Below, piece by piece: positions 17,058-25,276 of a stretch of DNA of 64,000 nt (positions within the stretch are counted from its first letter, which is position 1; every line of letters begins with the position of its first letter). The stretch comes from Streptomyces olivochromogenes. Lineage in GTDB: Bacteria; Actinomycetota; Actinomycetes; Streptomycetales; Streptomycetaceae. The stretch covers positions 186,001 to 250,000 of the forward strand of contig NZ_KQ948463.1 in the NCBI RefSeq assembly GCF_001514115.1, in the 5' to 3' direction. A program made the translations under genes and the position numbers. The notes beneath the pieces are model-generated. The model saw nothing but the letters and a program-made list of their open reading frames with translations, ran no database searches and was not told the DNA's origin.

Positions 17058-17090
17058 GAGAGAACTGGGAGGGACCCGGGGGGGGTTCTC

Positions 17091-17415
17091 CGCCCCCGCC
17101 GCCCCTACCCGTCCCATCCCGACTTGGGGGCTCCGCCCCCAAACCCCCGATCGGCCTGAACGGCCTCGTCCTCAAACGCCGGACGGGCTGAAGATGCGCG
17201 CAGCGCCCCTTCAGGCGCGCGGGGAACCGCGCGACCAACCCCCACCGGCCCGCAGCCAAACGAATCGGCCGGACGGGGGATCCGGGGCGCAGCCCCGGCC
17301 TCAGGGGCGCGGGGAACTGCGCGACCAGCCCCTACCGGCCCGCAGCCGAAGAACACACGCGGGGGGTCTGGGGGCGGAGCCCTCAGGGATGGGACGGGTA
17401 GGGGCGGCGGGGGCG
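17091..17415. repeat. 325-bp element bounded by perfect 30-bp inverted repeats
   Basis: The left arm 17091-17120 and right arm 17386-17415 are exact reverse complements, and the symmetry continues inward imperfectly through GGGCTCCGCCCCC blocks. Inside, 17211-17260 and 17301-17350 are 50-bp direct copies (45 of 50 identical) containing GCGCGGGGAACTGCGCGACC, the common Streptomyces intergenic repeat. No open transposase is present. It occupies most of the 412-bp gap 17058-17469. It may act as a terminator or be a non-autonomous mobile relic. Confidence 0.75.
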
Positions 17416-17469
17416 AAATCCTCGGTCCCGCTTTGGAGCGCAGCGCAACCCCGTGGTTCCCTGGCCCCC

Positions 17470-18042
17470 ATGAGCAACGTCACTGTGACCACCTGGTCCC
17501 TGGAGCAGACCGCGTCGAGCGACCTGCTCCCCGCGATCACCCCCGACGGCGACGTCCGGATCGTGCGCTCCGAAGTCCCCTCCCCCGAGTTCAACCGCTT
17601 CCTGTACGCCTCCGTGGGCGGAGACGTCCGCTGGACCGACCGCCTGAGCTGGACGTACGCACAGTGGCAGGAGATCCTGGACCGCCCCGGCGTGGAGACC
17701 TGGGTCGCCTACGACCGGGGAACCCCCGCGGGCTATGTCGAGCTGGACCCGCAGGACGACGGCGTCGTCGAGGTCATGTACTTCGGACTGATACCCGCCT
17801 TCCGGGGCCGCCGGATCGGCGGGCACCTGCTCTCGTACGGGGTGGCGCGAGCCTGGGACCTGGCGGAGCGCTGGCCGGGACGGCCCGAGACGAAGCGTGT
17901 CTGGCTGCATACATGCAGCAAGGACGGGGAGCACGCGATGGACAACTACCTGCGCCGCGGCTTCAAGCTCTTCGACACCAAGGTGGAGGAGGAGCCGGAG
18001 GTCGCCACGCCCGGGCCCTGGCCGGGCGCGCGAGCGGTCTGA
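17470..18042 (+). CDS. GNAT-family N-acetyltransferase
   Basis: A 190-residue enzyme that should transfer acetyl from acetyl-CoA to an amine. The acetyl-CoA pyrophosphate loop is visible (MYFGLIPAFRGRRIGGHLLS, with R-G-R-R-I-G), followed by a helix and the late HTCSKDGEHAMDNYLRRGFKLF block seen in many GNAT proteins. The ATG at 17470 fits the conserved start of the domain but has no ribosome site in the GC-rich lead, so the start is moderately sure. It is flanked upstream by the repeat element. The substrate is unknown. Confidence 0.85.
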   Translation: MSNVTVTTWSLEQTASSDLLPAITPDGDVRIVRSEVPSPEFNRFLYASVGGDVRWTDRLSWTYAQWQEILDRPGVETWVAYDRGTPAGYVELDPQDDGVVEVMYFGLIPAFRGRRIGGHLLSYGVARAWDLAERWPGRPETKRVWLHTCSKDGEHAMDNYLRRGFKLFDTKVEEEPEVATPGPWPGARAV

Positions 18043-18178
18043 CCTGCCCCGGACCGACCCTCGGCCTGCCATCAGGCGGTCACCGGGCCGCCGGATCGTC
18101 CATTCCTGCCCAGCCGTGTGACCGACAACACCTTTGTCTCGCCATTCGGGACAAGGGTGTCCACATGATGGATGACGG

Positions 18179-18208
18179 TGGACTGGCCCGAGATCCCCGT
18201 GACACGCT
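18179..18208 (+). promoter_or_regulatory. Possible promoter of the sulfur-assimilation leader peptide
   Basis: TGGACT (18179-18184) and CACGCT (18203-18208) are 18 bp apart and end 6 nt before the leader ATG. This would give a leaderless leader peptide. GTCCAC and GTGGAC upstream (about 18159-18183) form a small inverted repeat that could bind a regulator. Confidence 0.35.
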
Positions 18209-18214
18209 TCCGTC

Positions 18215-18298
18215 ATGTCTGGAACTGGAATTGCCTTGGTGAGTCGGCGGCACGTCGACCTCGGCCGCATGTCCAGCGCCATCTGTCCGGCGAGCTGA
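18215..18298 (+). CDS. Putative leader peptide of the sulfur assimilation operon
   Basis: A 27-codon ORF starting at ATG 18215 and ending in TGA 18296-18298. Its middle reads SRRHVDLGRMSSAIC, a pattern known from short actinobacterial leader peptides (RRHVDLxRxxSAxC) that precede sulfur and cysteine genes. The cysteine codon lies near the end. It stands 136 bp before the sulfite reductase start. By analogy with cysteine-responsive leader ORFs in actinobacteria, ribosome stalling at the Cys codon could couple cysteine supply to downstream expression. That mechanism is inferred; the ORF and motif are seen directly. Confidence 0.75.
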   Translation: MSGTGIALVSRRHVDLGRMSSAICPAS

Positions 18299-18434
18299 CA
18301 GCCCCGGCCCAGCCGACATTCTCCCTTTTGCCTCCCTCTGCGCAATGACGCGCGCGTACTTTCCGTATGCGCCCATATGCGCAGTTGAGAGCCGCTCTCC
18401 TTCCTGTCCCGCAGTCCCGAAGGACGTATCAACC

Positions 18435-20129
18435 ATGGCCGCCACCCCGCAGAATCCCGCCGCCGCGCCCCGCCGCAAGGTGAGTCGTCACCGCGGCGAG
18501 GGTCAGTGGGCCGTGGGTCACTTCACCCCGCTCAACGGAAACGAACAGTTCAAGAAGGACGACGACGGTCTCAATGTGCGGACACGCATTGAGACGATCT
18601 ACTCGAAGCGCGGCTTCGACTCGATCGACCCCAACGACCTTCGTGGACGTATGCGCTGGTGGGGGCTGTACACCCAGCGCAAGCCCGGGATCGACGGCGG
18701 CAAGACCGCGATCCTGGAGCCGGAGGAGCTGGACGACAAGTACTTCATGCTGCGCGTCCGCATCGACGGCGGCCGGCTGACCACCGAACAACTGCGCGTC
18801 ATCGGCGAGATCTCGCAGGAGTTCGCGCGCGGCACCGCCGACCTCACCGACCGCCAGAACGTGCAGTACCACTGGATCCGTATCGAGGACGTCCCCGAGA
18901 TCTGGAACCGGCTCGAAGCCGTCGGGCTGTCCACCACCGAGGCCTGCGGTGACACGCCCCGCGTCATCCTCGGCTCGCCCGTCGCCGGCATCGCCGAGGA
19001 CGAGATCATCGACGGCACCCCGGCCATCGACGAGATCCACCGCCGGATCATCGGCAACAAGGACTTCTCGAACCTGCCCCGCAAGTTCAAGTCCGCGATC
19101 TCCGGCTCGCCGCTGCTCGACGTGGCGCACGAGATCAACGACATCGCCTTCGTCGGCGTGAACCACCCGGAGCACGGCCCCGGCTTCGACCTCTGGGTAG
19201 GCGGTGGCCTCTCCACCAACCCGAAGATCGGCCAGCGCCTCGGCGCCTGGGTCCCGCTGGACGAGGTCCCGGACGTCTACGAGGGCGTCATCTCGATCTT
19301 CCGCGACTACGGCTACCGGCGGCTGCGCACCCGCGCCCGTCTGAAGTTCCTGGTCGCCGACTGGGGCGTGGAGAAGTTCCGCCAGATCCTGGAGGACGAG
19401 TACCTCGAGCGGAAGCTCGTCGACGGCCCGGCCCCCGAGCAGCCGGTCGCCCGCTGGCGCGACCACGTCGGTGTGCACCGCCAGCAGGACGGCCGCTTCT
19501 ACGTCGGCTTCGCGCCGCGCGTCGGCCGCGTGGACGGCACCACCCTCACGAAGATCGCCGAGCTGGCCGCGGCGCACGGCTCGGGCCGGCTGCGCACCAC
19601 CGTCGAGCAGAAGATGGTCGTGCTCGACGTGACGCAGGACCAGGTCGACTCGCTGGTGGAGGGCCTCGAAGCCCTTGACCTGACCGTCAGGCCCTCCACC
19701 TTCCGACGCGGCACGATGGCCTGCACCGGCATCGAGTACTGCAAGCTCGCGATCGTCGAGACCAAGGCGCGCGGTGCTTCCCTGATCGACGAACTCGAGC
19801 GCCGCATCCCCGAGTTCGAAGAGCCCATCACCATCAACATCAACGGCTGCCCGAACGCCTGCGCCCGTATCCAGGTCGCGGACATCGGTCTCAAGGGCCA
19901 GCTGGTCCTGAACGACCAGGGTGAGCAGGTCGAGGGCTTCCAGGTGCACCTGGGCGGCGCGCTCGGCCTGGAGGCCGGCTTCGGCCGCAAGGTCCGTGGC
20001 CTGAAGGTCACCTCGGACGAACTGCCCGACTACATCGAGCGGGTCCTCAAGCGCTTCCAGGCGGAGCGCGAGGACGACGAGCGCTTCGCCACCTGGGCCG
20101 CCCGTGCGAGCGAGGAGTCGCTGTCGTGA
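18435..20129 (+). CDS. Assimilatory sulfite (nitrite/sulfite) reductase, siroheme-[4Fe-4S]
   Basis: A 564-residue ferredoxin-dependent enzyme that reduces sulfite to sulfide in six electrons. I chose ATG 18435 after GAAGGA. Two ferredoxin-like half-domains are visible, each followed by a nitrite/sulfite reductase 4Fe-4S block. The cluster and siroheme ligands are TMACTGIEYCKLA (Cys-x5-Cys) and INGCPNACAR (Cys-x3-Cys). RMRWWGLYTQRKPG near the start carries the Tyr that in M. tuberculosis SirA/NirA pairs with a Cys near the siroheme. Its place at the head of cysHCDN and its leader peptide support sulfite rather than nitrite. The stop overlaps the next gene's start. Confidence 0.93.
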   Translation: MAATPQNPAAAPRRKVSRHRGEGQWAVGHFTPLNGNEQFKKDDDGLNVRTRIETIYSKRGFDSIDPNDLRGRMRWWGLYTQRKPGIDGGKTAILEPEELDDKYFMLRVRIDGGRLTTEQLRVIGEISQEFARGTADLTDRQNVQYHWIRIEDVPEIWNRLEAVGLSTTEACGDTPRVILGSPVAGIAEDEIIDGTPAIDEIHRRIIGNKDFSNLPRKFKSAISGSPLLDVAHEINDIAFVGVNHPEHGPGFDLWVGGGLSTNPKIGQRLGAWVPLDEVPDVYEGVISIFRDYGYRRLRTRARLKFLVADWGVEKFRQILEDEYLERKLVDGPAPEQPVARWRDHVGVHRQQDGRFYVGFAPRVGRVDGTTLTKIAELAAAHGSGRLRTTVEQKMVVLDVTQDQVDSLVEGLEALDLTVRPSTFRRGTMACTGIEYCKLAIVETKARGASLIDELERRIPEFEEPITININGCPNACARIQVADIGLKGQLVLNDQGEQVEGFQVHLGGALGLEAGFGRKVRGLKVTSDELPDYIERVLKRFQAEREDDERFATWAARASEESLS

Positions 20130-20305
20130 GCGAGCGAGCGGCTCCCTTCTACTGCCCCTACTGCGGCGACGAAGACCTCCGTCCGAGCGAGCAGGGCCAC
20201 GGGGCGTGGGAATGCGCGGCGTGCAACCGGGCCTTCCAGTTGAAGTTCCTCGGGCTGCTCGCCCGTGGGGTTCAGCGCAACGAAGGTGGAGGGGACGAGA
20301 CATGA
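20126..20305 (+). CDS. Zinc-ribbon mini-protein in the sulfur operon
   Basis: A 59-codon gene that begins at GTG 20126, overlapping the sulfite reductase stop, and ends at TGA 20303-20305, overlapping the cysH ATG at 20302. Both overlaps imply translational coupling. The protein has two Cys-x2-Cys knuckles (YCPYCG and ECAACN), 17 residues apart, like a rubredoxin-type zinc ribbon, and a short hydrophobic stretch (FQLKFLGLLARG). No function can be read from the sequence. Its fixed position suggests a helper for sulfite reductase or cysH, such as a metal or Fe-S chaperone or an electron-transfer adapter (inference). Confidence 0.85.
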   Translation: MSERAAPFYCPYCGDEDLRPSEQGHGAWECAACNRAFQLKFLGLLARGVQRNEGGGDET

Positions 20306-21030
20306 CGACCATTCAGAAAGATCGGGAAGGTCAGGAAGGCCGTACGGCCGAGGACCTGAAGCGCCTCGCCGAGCAGGCGGGGCGCGACCTCGAGGACGCC
20401 TCGGCCCTGGAGATCCTCCAGTGGGCCGTCGAGACCTTCGGCAAGACGTTCTGCGTGACCTCCTCCATGGAGGACGCGGTCGTCGCCCACCTGGCCTCCC
20501 GCGCCCAGCCAGGGGTCGACGTCGTCTTCCTCGACACCGGCTACCACTTCCCCGAGACCATCGGCACCCGGGACGCGGTCGAGGCCGTGATGGACGTCAA
20601 CGTCATCACCCTCACCCCGCGTCGGACCGTCGCCGAGCAGGACGCCGAGTACGGACCCAAGCTGCACGACCGCGACCCCGACCTGTGCTGCGCCCTGCGC
20701 AAGGTCAAGCCCCTGGAAGAGGGCCTGACCAGGTACGACGCCTGGGCGACCGGACTGCGCCGCGACGAGTCCCCGACCCGGGCCAACACCCCGGTCGTCG
20801 GCTGGGACGAGAAGCGGCAGAAGGTCAAGATCTCGCCGATCGCCCGCTGGACGCAGGACGACGTGGACGCGTACGTCGCCGAGCACGGCGTCCTCACCAA
20901 CCCGCTGCTGATGGACGGCTACGCCTCCGTCGGCTGCGCGCCCTGCACCCGTCGTGTGCTGGAGGGCGAGGACGCCCGCGCCGGACGCTGGGCCGGACGG
21001 TCCAAGACCGAGTGCGGGCTGCACGGATGA
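20302..21030 (+). CDS. cysH: Phosphoadenylyl/adenylyl-sulfate reductase (APS-reductase type)
   Basis: A 242-residue cytoplasmic enzyme that reduces activated sulfate to sulfite using thioredoxin. It shows the PP-loop-like ITS-type N-terminal core (CVTSSMEDAVVAHLA, VVFLDTGYHFPETIGT). It also has two cysteine pairs, DPDLCCALRKVKPL and GCAPCTRRV, that bind a [4Fe-4S] cluster in APS reductases, plus the catalytic ECGLH at the end. These pairs argue for adenosine 5'-phosphosulfate as substrate rather than PAPS. It overlaps the zinc-ribbon gene and cysC by ATGA junctions. Confidence 0.93.
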   Translation: MTTIQKDREGQEGRTAEDLKRLAEQAGRDLEDASALEILQWAVETFGKTFCVTSSMEDAVVAHLASRAQPGVDVVFLDTGYHFPETIGTRDAVEAVMDVNVITLTPRRTVAEQDAEYGPKLHDRDPDLCCALRKVKPLEEGLTRYDAWATGLRRDESPTRANTPVVGWDEKRQKVKISPIARWTQDDVDAYVAEHGVLTNPLLMDGYASVGCAPCTRRVLEGEDARAGRWAGRSKTECGLHG

Positions 21031-21599
21031 CCACGACCACCCAGATCTCCCAGGAGCAGCAAGTGACGACCGGAGCCACCATCTGGCTCACGGGTCTGCC
21101 GAGCGCCGGCAAGACCACCATCGCGTACGAGCTGGCCGGCCGGCTGCGCGACGAGGGCCACCGCGTCGAGGTGCTCGACGGCGACGAGATCCGCGAGTTC
21201 CTCTCGTCGGGCCTCGGCTTCTCACGCGCGGACCGCGACACGAACGTGCGGCGGATCGGTTTCCTCGCCGAGCTGCTCTCCCGCAACGGCGTCAAGGCGC
21301 TCGTCCCGGTGATCGCGCCGTACGCCGACAGCCGCGAGGCGGTCCGGGAGCGTCACCAGAGCGGCGGTACCCCGTACCTGGAGGTGCACGTGGCGACGCC
21401 GGTCGAGGTCTGCTCCGTACGCGATGTGAAGGGGCTGTACGCCAAGCAGGCCGCGGGAGAGATCTCGGGGCTGACCGGCGTCGACGACCCGTACGAGGAG
21501 CCCGCGTCGCCCGATCTGCGCATCGAGTCGCACACCCAGTCCGTGCAGGAGTCCGCGGCCGCGCTCCATGCGCTGCTCACCGAAAGGGGTCTCGCATGA
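21027..21599 (+). CDS. cysC: Adenylyl-sulfate kinase
   Basis: A 190-residue kinase that phosphorylates APS to PAPS. The P-loop is WLTGLPSAGKTTIAYEL, followed by VLDGDEIREFLSSGLGFSRADR and IGFLAELLSRNG, all CysC signatures; KGLYAKQAAGEI is the C-terminal substrate block. The start overlaps the cysH stop by ATGA. A second candidate GTG at 21063, after AGGAG, would shorten it by 12 residues. With an APS-type cysH beside it, PAPS may be made for sulfotransfer rather than reduction. The next gene cysD overlaps by 4 bp. Confidence 0.93.
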   Translation: MTTTTQISQEQQVTTGATIWLTGLPSAGKTTIAYELAGRLRDEGHRVEVLDGDEIREFLSSGLGFSRADRDTNVRRIGFLAELLSRNGVKALVPVIAPYADSREAVRERHQSGGTPYLEVHVATPVEVCSVRDVKGLYAKQAAGEISGLTGVDDPYEEPASPDLRIESHTQSVQESAAALHALLTERGLA

Positions 21600-22534
21600 C
21601 GACCGTCGCCAGTGTCTCCGAGGAGACGGACAGCAGCCCGTACGCGCTCTCGCACCTGGACGCCCTGGAGTCCGAGGCCGTCCACATCTTCCGTGAGGTC
21701 GCGGGCGAGTTCGAACGGCCGGTGATCCTCTTCTCCGGCGGCAAGGACTCCATCGTCATGCTGCACCTCGCCCTGAAGGCCTTCGCCCCCGCCGCGATCC
21801 CCTTCACCCTGCTGCACGTCGACACCGGACACAACTTCCCCGAAGTCCTCGCCTACCGCGACCGGACCGTCGAAGAGCACGGACTGCGGCTGCACATCGC
21901 CTCCGTACAGGACTACATCGACCGCGGAGTCCTGCGCGAACGCCCCGACGGCACCCGCAACCCCCTGCAGACCGTGCCCCTCACCGAGAAGATCCAGTCC
22001 GAACGCTTCGACGCCGTCTTCGGCGGCGGACGCCGCGACGAGGAAAAGGCCCGCGCGAAAGAACGCGTGTTCTCGCTGCGCGACGAGTTCTCCCAGTGGG
22101 ACCCCCGACGCCAGCGCCCCGAACTGTGGCAGCTCTACAACGGCCGCCACGCACCCGGCGAACACGTCCGCGTCTTCCCCCTCTCCAACTGGACCGAGCT
22201 GGACGTCTGGCAGTACATCGCCCGCGAAGGCATCGAACTGCCCGAGATCTACTTCGCGCACGAGCGCGAGGTCTTCCAGCGGTCGAACATGTGGCTGACC
22301 GCCGGTGAGTGGGGCGGCCCGAAGGACGGCGAGACGGTCGAGAAGCGGCTCGTCCGCTACCGGACCGTCGGCGACATGTCCTGCACGGGCGCCGTCGACT
22401 CCGAAGCGACCACGCTGGACGCCGTGATCACCGAGATCGCCGCCTCCCGGCTCACCGAGCGGGGCGCCACCCGCGCCGACGACAAGATGTCCGAGGCCGC
22501 GATGGAAGACCGCAAGCGCGAGGGGTACTTCTAG
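21596..22534 (+). CDS. cysD: Sulfate adenylyltransferase subunit 2
   Basis: A 312-residue ATP sulfurylase catalytic subunit that joins sulfate and ATP to form APS, driven by GTP hydrolysis of CysN. The PP-loop is RPVILFSGGKDSIVMLHLAL, followed by LLHVDTGHNFPEV and the FGGGRRDEEKARAKERVFSL block; the C-terminal RKREGYF is also typical of the family. Its start codon overlaps the cysC stop (ATGA), and cysN begins two bases after its stop. It works as a heterodimer with CysN in the cytoplasm. Confidence 0.96.
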   Translation: MTTVASVSEETDSSPYALSHLDALESEAVHIFREVAGEFERPVILFSGGKDSIVMLHLALKAFAPAAIPFTLLHVDTGHNFPEVLAYRDRTVEEHGLRLHIASVQDYIDRGVLRERPDGTRNPLQTVPLTEKIQSERFDAVFGGGRRDEEKARAKERVFSLRDEFSQWDPRRQRPELWQLYNGRHAPGEHVRVFPLSNWTELDVWQYIAREGIELPEIYFAHEREVFQRSNMWLTAGEWGGPKDGETVEKRLVRYRTVGDMSCTGAVDSEATTLDAVITEIAASRLTERGATRADDKMSEAAMEDRKREGYF

Positions 22535-22536
22535 AC

Positions 22537-23892
22537 ATGACCAGCACCACCGAACCCACCGAGCCGCTGTCGGTCGAGCAGTTGTCGGCGACCACGCTCC
22601 TGCGCTTCGCGACCGCCGGTTCCGTCGACGACGGCAAGTCCACGCTGGTCGGACGACTGCTGCACGACTCCAAGTCGGTCCTGACGGACCAGCTGGAGGC
22701 TGTGGAGCGCGTCTCGGCGAGCCGTGGCCAGGACGCCCCCGACCTCGCCCTCCTCACCGACGGCCTGCGCGCCGAACGCGAGCAGGGCATCACCATCGAC
22801 GTCGCCTACCGCTACTTCGCGACGGCGCGCCGCCGGTTCATCCTCGCCGATACCCCCGGGCATGTGCAGTACACCCGGAACATGGTCACCGGCGCCTCGA
22901 CCGCCGACCTGGCCGTCGTCCTCGTCGACGCCCGCAACGGCGTCATCGAGCAGACCCGCCGGCACGCGGCCGTCGCCGCGCTGCTGCGTGTCCCGCACGT
23001 GGTCCTCGCCGTCAACAAGATGGACCTCGTCGAGTACAAGGAGTCCGTCTTCGCGGCGATCGCCGAGGAGTTCACGGCGTACGCCTCCGAGCTGGGCGTT
23101 CCCGAGATCACCGCGATCCCGATCTCGGCGCTCGCCGGTGACAACGTGGTGGACGCCTCCGCGAACATGGACTGGTACGGCGGCCCGACGGTCCTGGAAC
23201 ACCTGGAGACGGTCCCGGTCAGCCACGACCTGGGGCACTGCCACGCCCGTCTGCCCGTGCAGTACGTGATCCGCCCGCAGACCGCCGAGCACCCCGACTA
23301 CCGGGGGTACGCCGGCCAGATCGCCGCCGGTAGCTTCCGGGTCGGCGAGAGCGTGACCGTGCTGCCCTCCGGGCGCACCACGAAGGTCGCCGGGATCGAT
23401 CTGCTGGGCAAGCCGGTCGACGTGGCGTGGACCCCGCAGTCGGTGACCCTCCTGCTGGAGGACGACATCGACGTCTCGCGCGGCGACCTGATCGTGCCGA
23501 GCAAGGACGCGCCCCCGACCACGCAGGACGTCGAGGCGACCATCTGCCACGTGGCCGACCAGCCGCTCACCGTCGGCCACCGGGTGCTGCTCAAGCACGG
23601 CACCCGCACGGTGAAGGCGATCGTCAAGGACATCCCGTCCCGCCTGACGCTCGACGACCTGTCGCTGCACCCGCACCCGGGTCAGCTGGTCGCCAACGAC
23701 ATAGGCCGCGTCAAGATCCGTGCCGCCGAACCGCTTCCGCTCGACTCGTACGCCGACTCCCGGCGCACCGGCGCGTTCATCCTCATCGACCCGGCGGACG
23801 GCACCACGCTGACCGCGGGCATGGTCGGCGAGTCGTTCGCCGCGCCGCAGCCGGTCAAGGACGAGGGCGACGACGACGGGTGGGACTTCTGA
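22537..23892 (+). CDS. cysN: Sulfate adenylyltransferase subunit 1 (GTPase)
   Basis: A 451-residue GTPase related to elongation factor Tu that drives CysD. The G motifs are complete: G1 GSVDDGKST, G3 DTPGH, G4 NKMD. A beta-barrel second domain and the EF-Tu-like third domain follow (QPLTVGHRVLLKHGTRTVKA). It carries no fused APS kinase domain, in line with the separate cysC. The ATG follows the cysD stop after two bases, so the subunits should be made in equal amounts. Confidence 0.96.
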   Translation: MTSTTEPTEPLSVEQLSATTLLRFATAGSVDDGKSTLVGRLLHDSKSVLTDQLEAVERVSASRGQDAPDLALLTDGLRAEREQGITIDVAYRYFATARRRFILADTPGHVQYTRNMVTGASTADLAVVLVDARNGVIEQTRRHAAVAALLRVPHVVLAVNKMDLVEYKESVFAAIAEEFTAYASELGVPEITAIPISALAGDNVVDASANMDWYGGPTVLEHLETVPVSHDLGHCHARLPVQYVIRPQTAEHPDYRGYAGQIAAGSFRVGESVTVLPSGRTTKVAGIDLLGKPVDVAWTPQSVTLLLEDDIDVSRGDLIVPSKDAPPTTQDVEATICHVADQPLTVGHRVLLKHGTRTVKAIVKDIPSRLTLDDLSLHPHPGQLVANDIGRVKIRAAEPLPLDSYADSRRTGAFILIDPADGTTLTAGMVGESFAAPQPVKDEGDDDGWDF

Positions 23893-23893
23893 C

Positions 23894-23998
23894 ATGACGT
23901 CCACCGACTTCTACTCCACGTTCGCCAAGGAGGGCGGCCGCGTCGGCAGCGGCGCCCTCGGCAGCGGGCAGGGCGGAGTGGCGCGATGTGCGGAATGA
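23894..23998 (+). CDS. Small ORF after cysN
   Basis: A 34-codon ORF that starts one base after the cysN stop (ATG 23894) and ends in TGA 23996-23998. It contains STFAKEGGRVG and a Gly-rich tail with one Cys near the end (VARCAE). I do not recognise it. Its tight spacing to cysN and its overlap with the next small ORF fit translational coupling. It could be a short regulatory peptide or a decayed gene end. Confidence 0.35.
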   Translation: MTSTDFYSTFAKEGGRVGSGALGSGQGGVARCAE

Positions 23999-24087
23999 CG
24001 TACGCGCACTGCCTGCGCGCCCTGTCCCCCCACCCGACGTCCCGGATGCGACGACGAAGACCTGCCGACCTCCCGGCCACGACCTGA
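23986..24087 (+). CDS. Possible Cys-containing upstream ORF before the sulfonate transporter
   Basis: A 33-codon ORF (ATG 23986 to TGA 24087) overlapping the previous small ORF by 13 bp in another frame. Its start MCGMTYAHC places cysteine at codons 2 and 9, and the rest is Arg/Pro rich. It ends 37 bp before the substrate-binding protein gene. A Cys-codon leader here would parallel the 18.2-kb leader peptide, but the sequence is not the RRHVD type and chance cannot be excluded. Confidence 0.3.
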   Translation: MCGMTYAHCLRALSPHPTSRMRRRRPADLPATT

Positions 24088-24124
24088 AAACGTGACCGCC
24101 GGGCCAACGAGAGGAACACCTCCC

Positions 24125-25240
24125 GTGCCTGCCATCCGCTCGAACCTTGTACGCCGTGGCATAGCCGCCGCCGTCGCACTCCCCCTGCTCGCGCTCGCCG
24201 CGTGCAGCTACGGCTCCGACTCCAAGGACTCCTCGTCCTCGAAGGAGAAGGTCGCCGCCGGTTCCTCGAAGATCGACGGTGTCGACACCGTGAAGATCGG
24301 CTACTTCGGCAACCTCACGCACGCGACCGCGCTGGTCGGCCGCCAGGAAGGCCTCTTCCAGAAGGCGCTGGGCGGCACGAAGGCGGAGTACTCCATCTTC
24401 AACGCGGGCCCCTCCGAGATCGAGGCCCTGAACTCGGGCTCGATCGACATCGGTTGGATCGGCCCCTCGCCGGCGATCAACGGCTTCACCAAGTCCCAGG
24501 GCAAGAGCCTGCGCATCATCGGCGGCTCGGCGTCCGGTGGCGTGAAGCTCGTGGTGAACCCGAAGAAGATCAAGTCCCTGAAGGACGTCAAGGGCAAGAA
24601 GATCGCGACCCCGCAGCTCGGCAACACCCAGGACGTGGCGTTCCTCAACTGGATCGCGGACCAGGGCTGGAAGGTCGACGCGCAGAGCGGCAAGGGCGAC
24701 GTCTCGGTCGTCCGTACGGACAACAAGATCACCCCGGACGCCTACAAGTCCGGCTCCATCGACGGCGCCTGGGTGCCGGAGCCGACCGCGTCCAAGCTGG
24801 TGGCCGAGGGCGGCAAGGTCCTGCTCGACGAGGCCTCGCTGTGGCCCGACAAGAAGTTCGTGATCACGAACATCATCGTGTCGCAGAAGTTCCTCAAGGA
24901 GCACCCGAAGGTCGTCGAGGCCGTGCTGAAGGGCTCGGTCGACACCAACAAGTGGATCAACGCCAACCCCGACCAGGCGAAGGCCGCGGCCAACGCCCAG
25001 CTGAAGGTCGACTCCGGCAAGGAGCTCCCGGCGAACGTGCTCGACCCGGCCTGGAAGTCCATCCAGATCACCAATGACCCGCTGGCCTCCACCCTCAGCA
25101 CCGAGGCGGATCACGCGGTCAAGGCGGGCCTGCTGGAGAAGCCGGACCTGAACGGGATCTACGACCTCACGCTCCTGAACAAGGTCCTGGGGGCCGCGGG
25201 CGAGAGCACGGTCGCCGACGCCGGTCTCGGCGTCAAGTAA
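24125..25240 (+). CDS. Sulfonate/taurine-type ABC transporter substrate-binding lipoprotein
   Basis: A 371-residue lipoprotein that should capture aliphatic sulfonates or similar sulfur compounds outside the cell. The GTG at 24125 follows GAGAGGA; the signal peptide (VALPLLALAAC) ends in a lipobox with Cys near residue 22. A Ser/Lys-rich linker precedes the solute-binding fold (VKIGYFGNLTHATALVG, GWIGPSPAINGF, IATPQLGNTQDVAFLNWI), which is the SsuA/TauA class. The gene lies in the sulfur operon directly before its ATPase and permease. Confidence 0.9.
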   Translation: MPAIRSNLVRRGIAAAVALPLLALAACSYGSDSKDSSSSKEKVAAGSSKIDGVDTVKIGYFGNLTHATALVGRQEGLFQKALGGTKAEYSIFNAGPSEIEALNSGSIDIGWIGPSPAINGFTKSQGKSLRIIGGSASGGVKLVVNPKKIKSLKDVKGKKIATPQLGNTQDVAFLNWIADQGWKVDAQSGKGDVSVVRTDNKITPDAYKSGSIDGAWVPEPTASKLVAEGGKVLLDEASLWPDKKFVITNIIVSQKFLKEHPKVVEAVLKGSVDTNKWINANPDQAKAAANAQLKVDSGKELPANVLDPAWKSIQITNDPLASTLSTEADHAVKAGLLEKPDLNGIYDLTLLNKVLGAAGESTVADAGLGVK

Positions 25241-25276
25241 GGACCCACACCGATGAGTTCCCAGGAGGTGACGACC

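Noticed and set aside
17194..17469. A 92-residue extension of the GNAT enzyme through the repeat element
   Set aside because: The translated region is the intergenic repeat; the enzyme fold begins at 17470.
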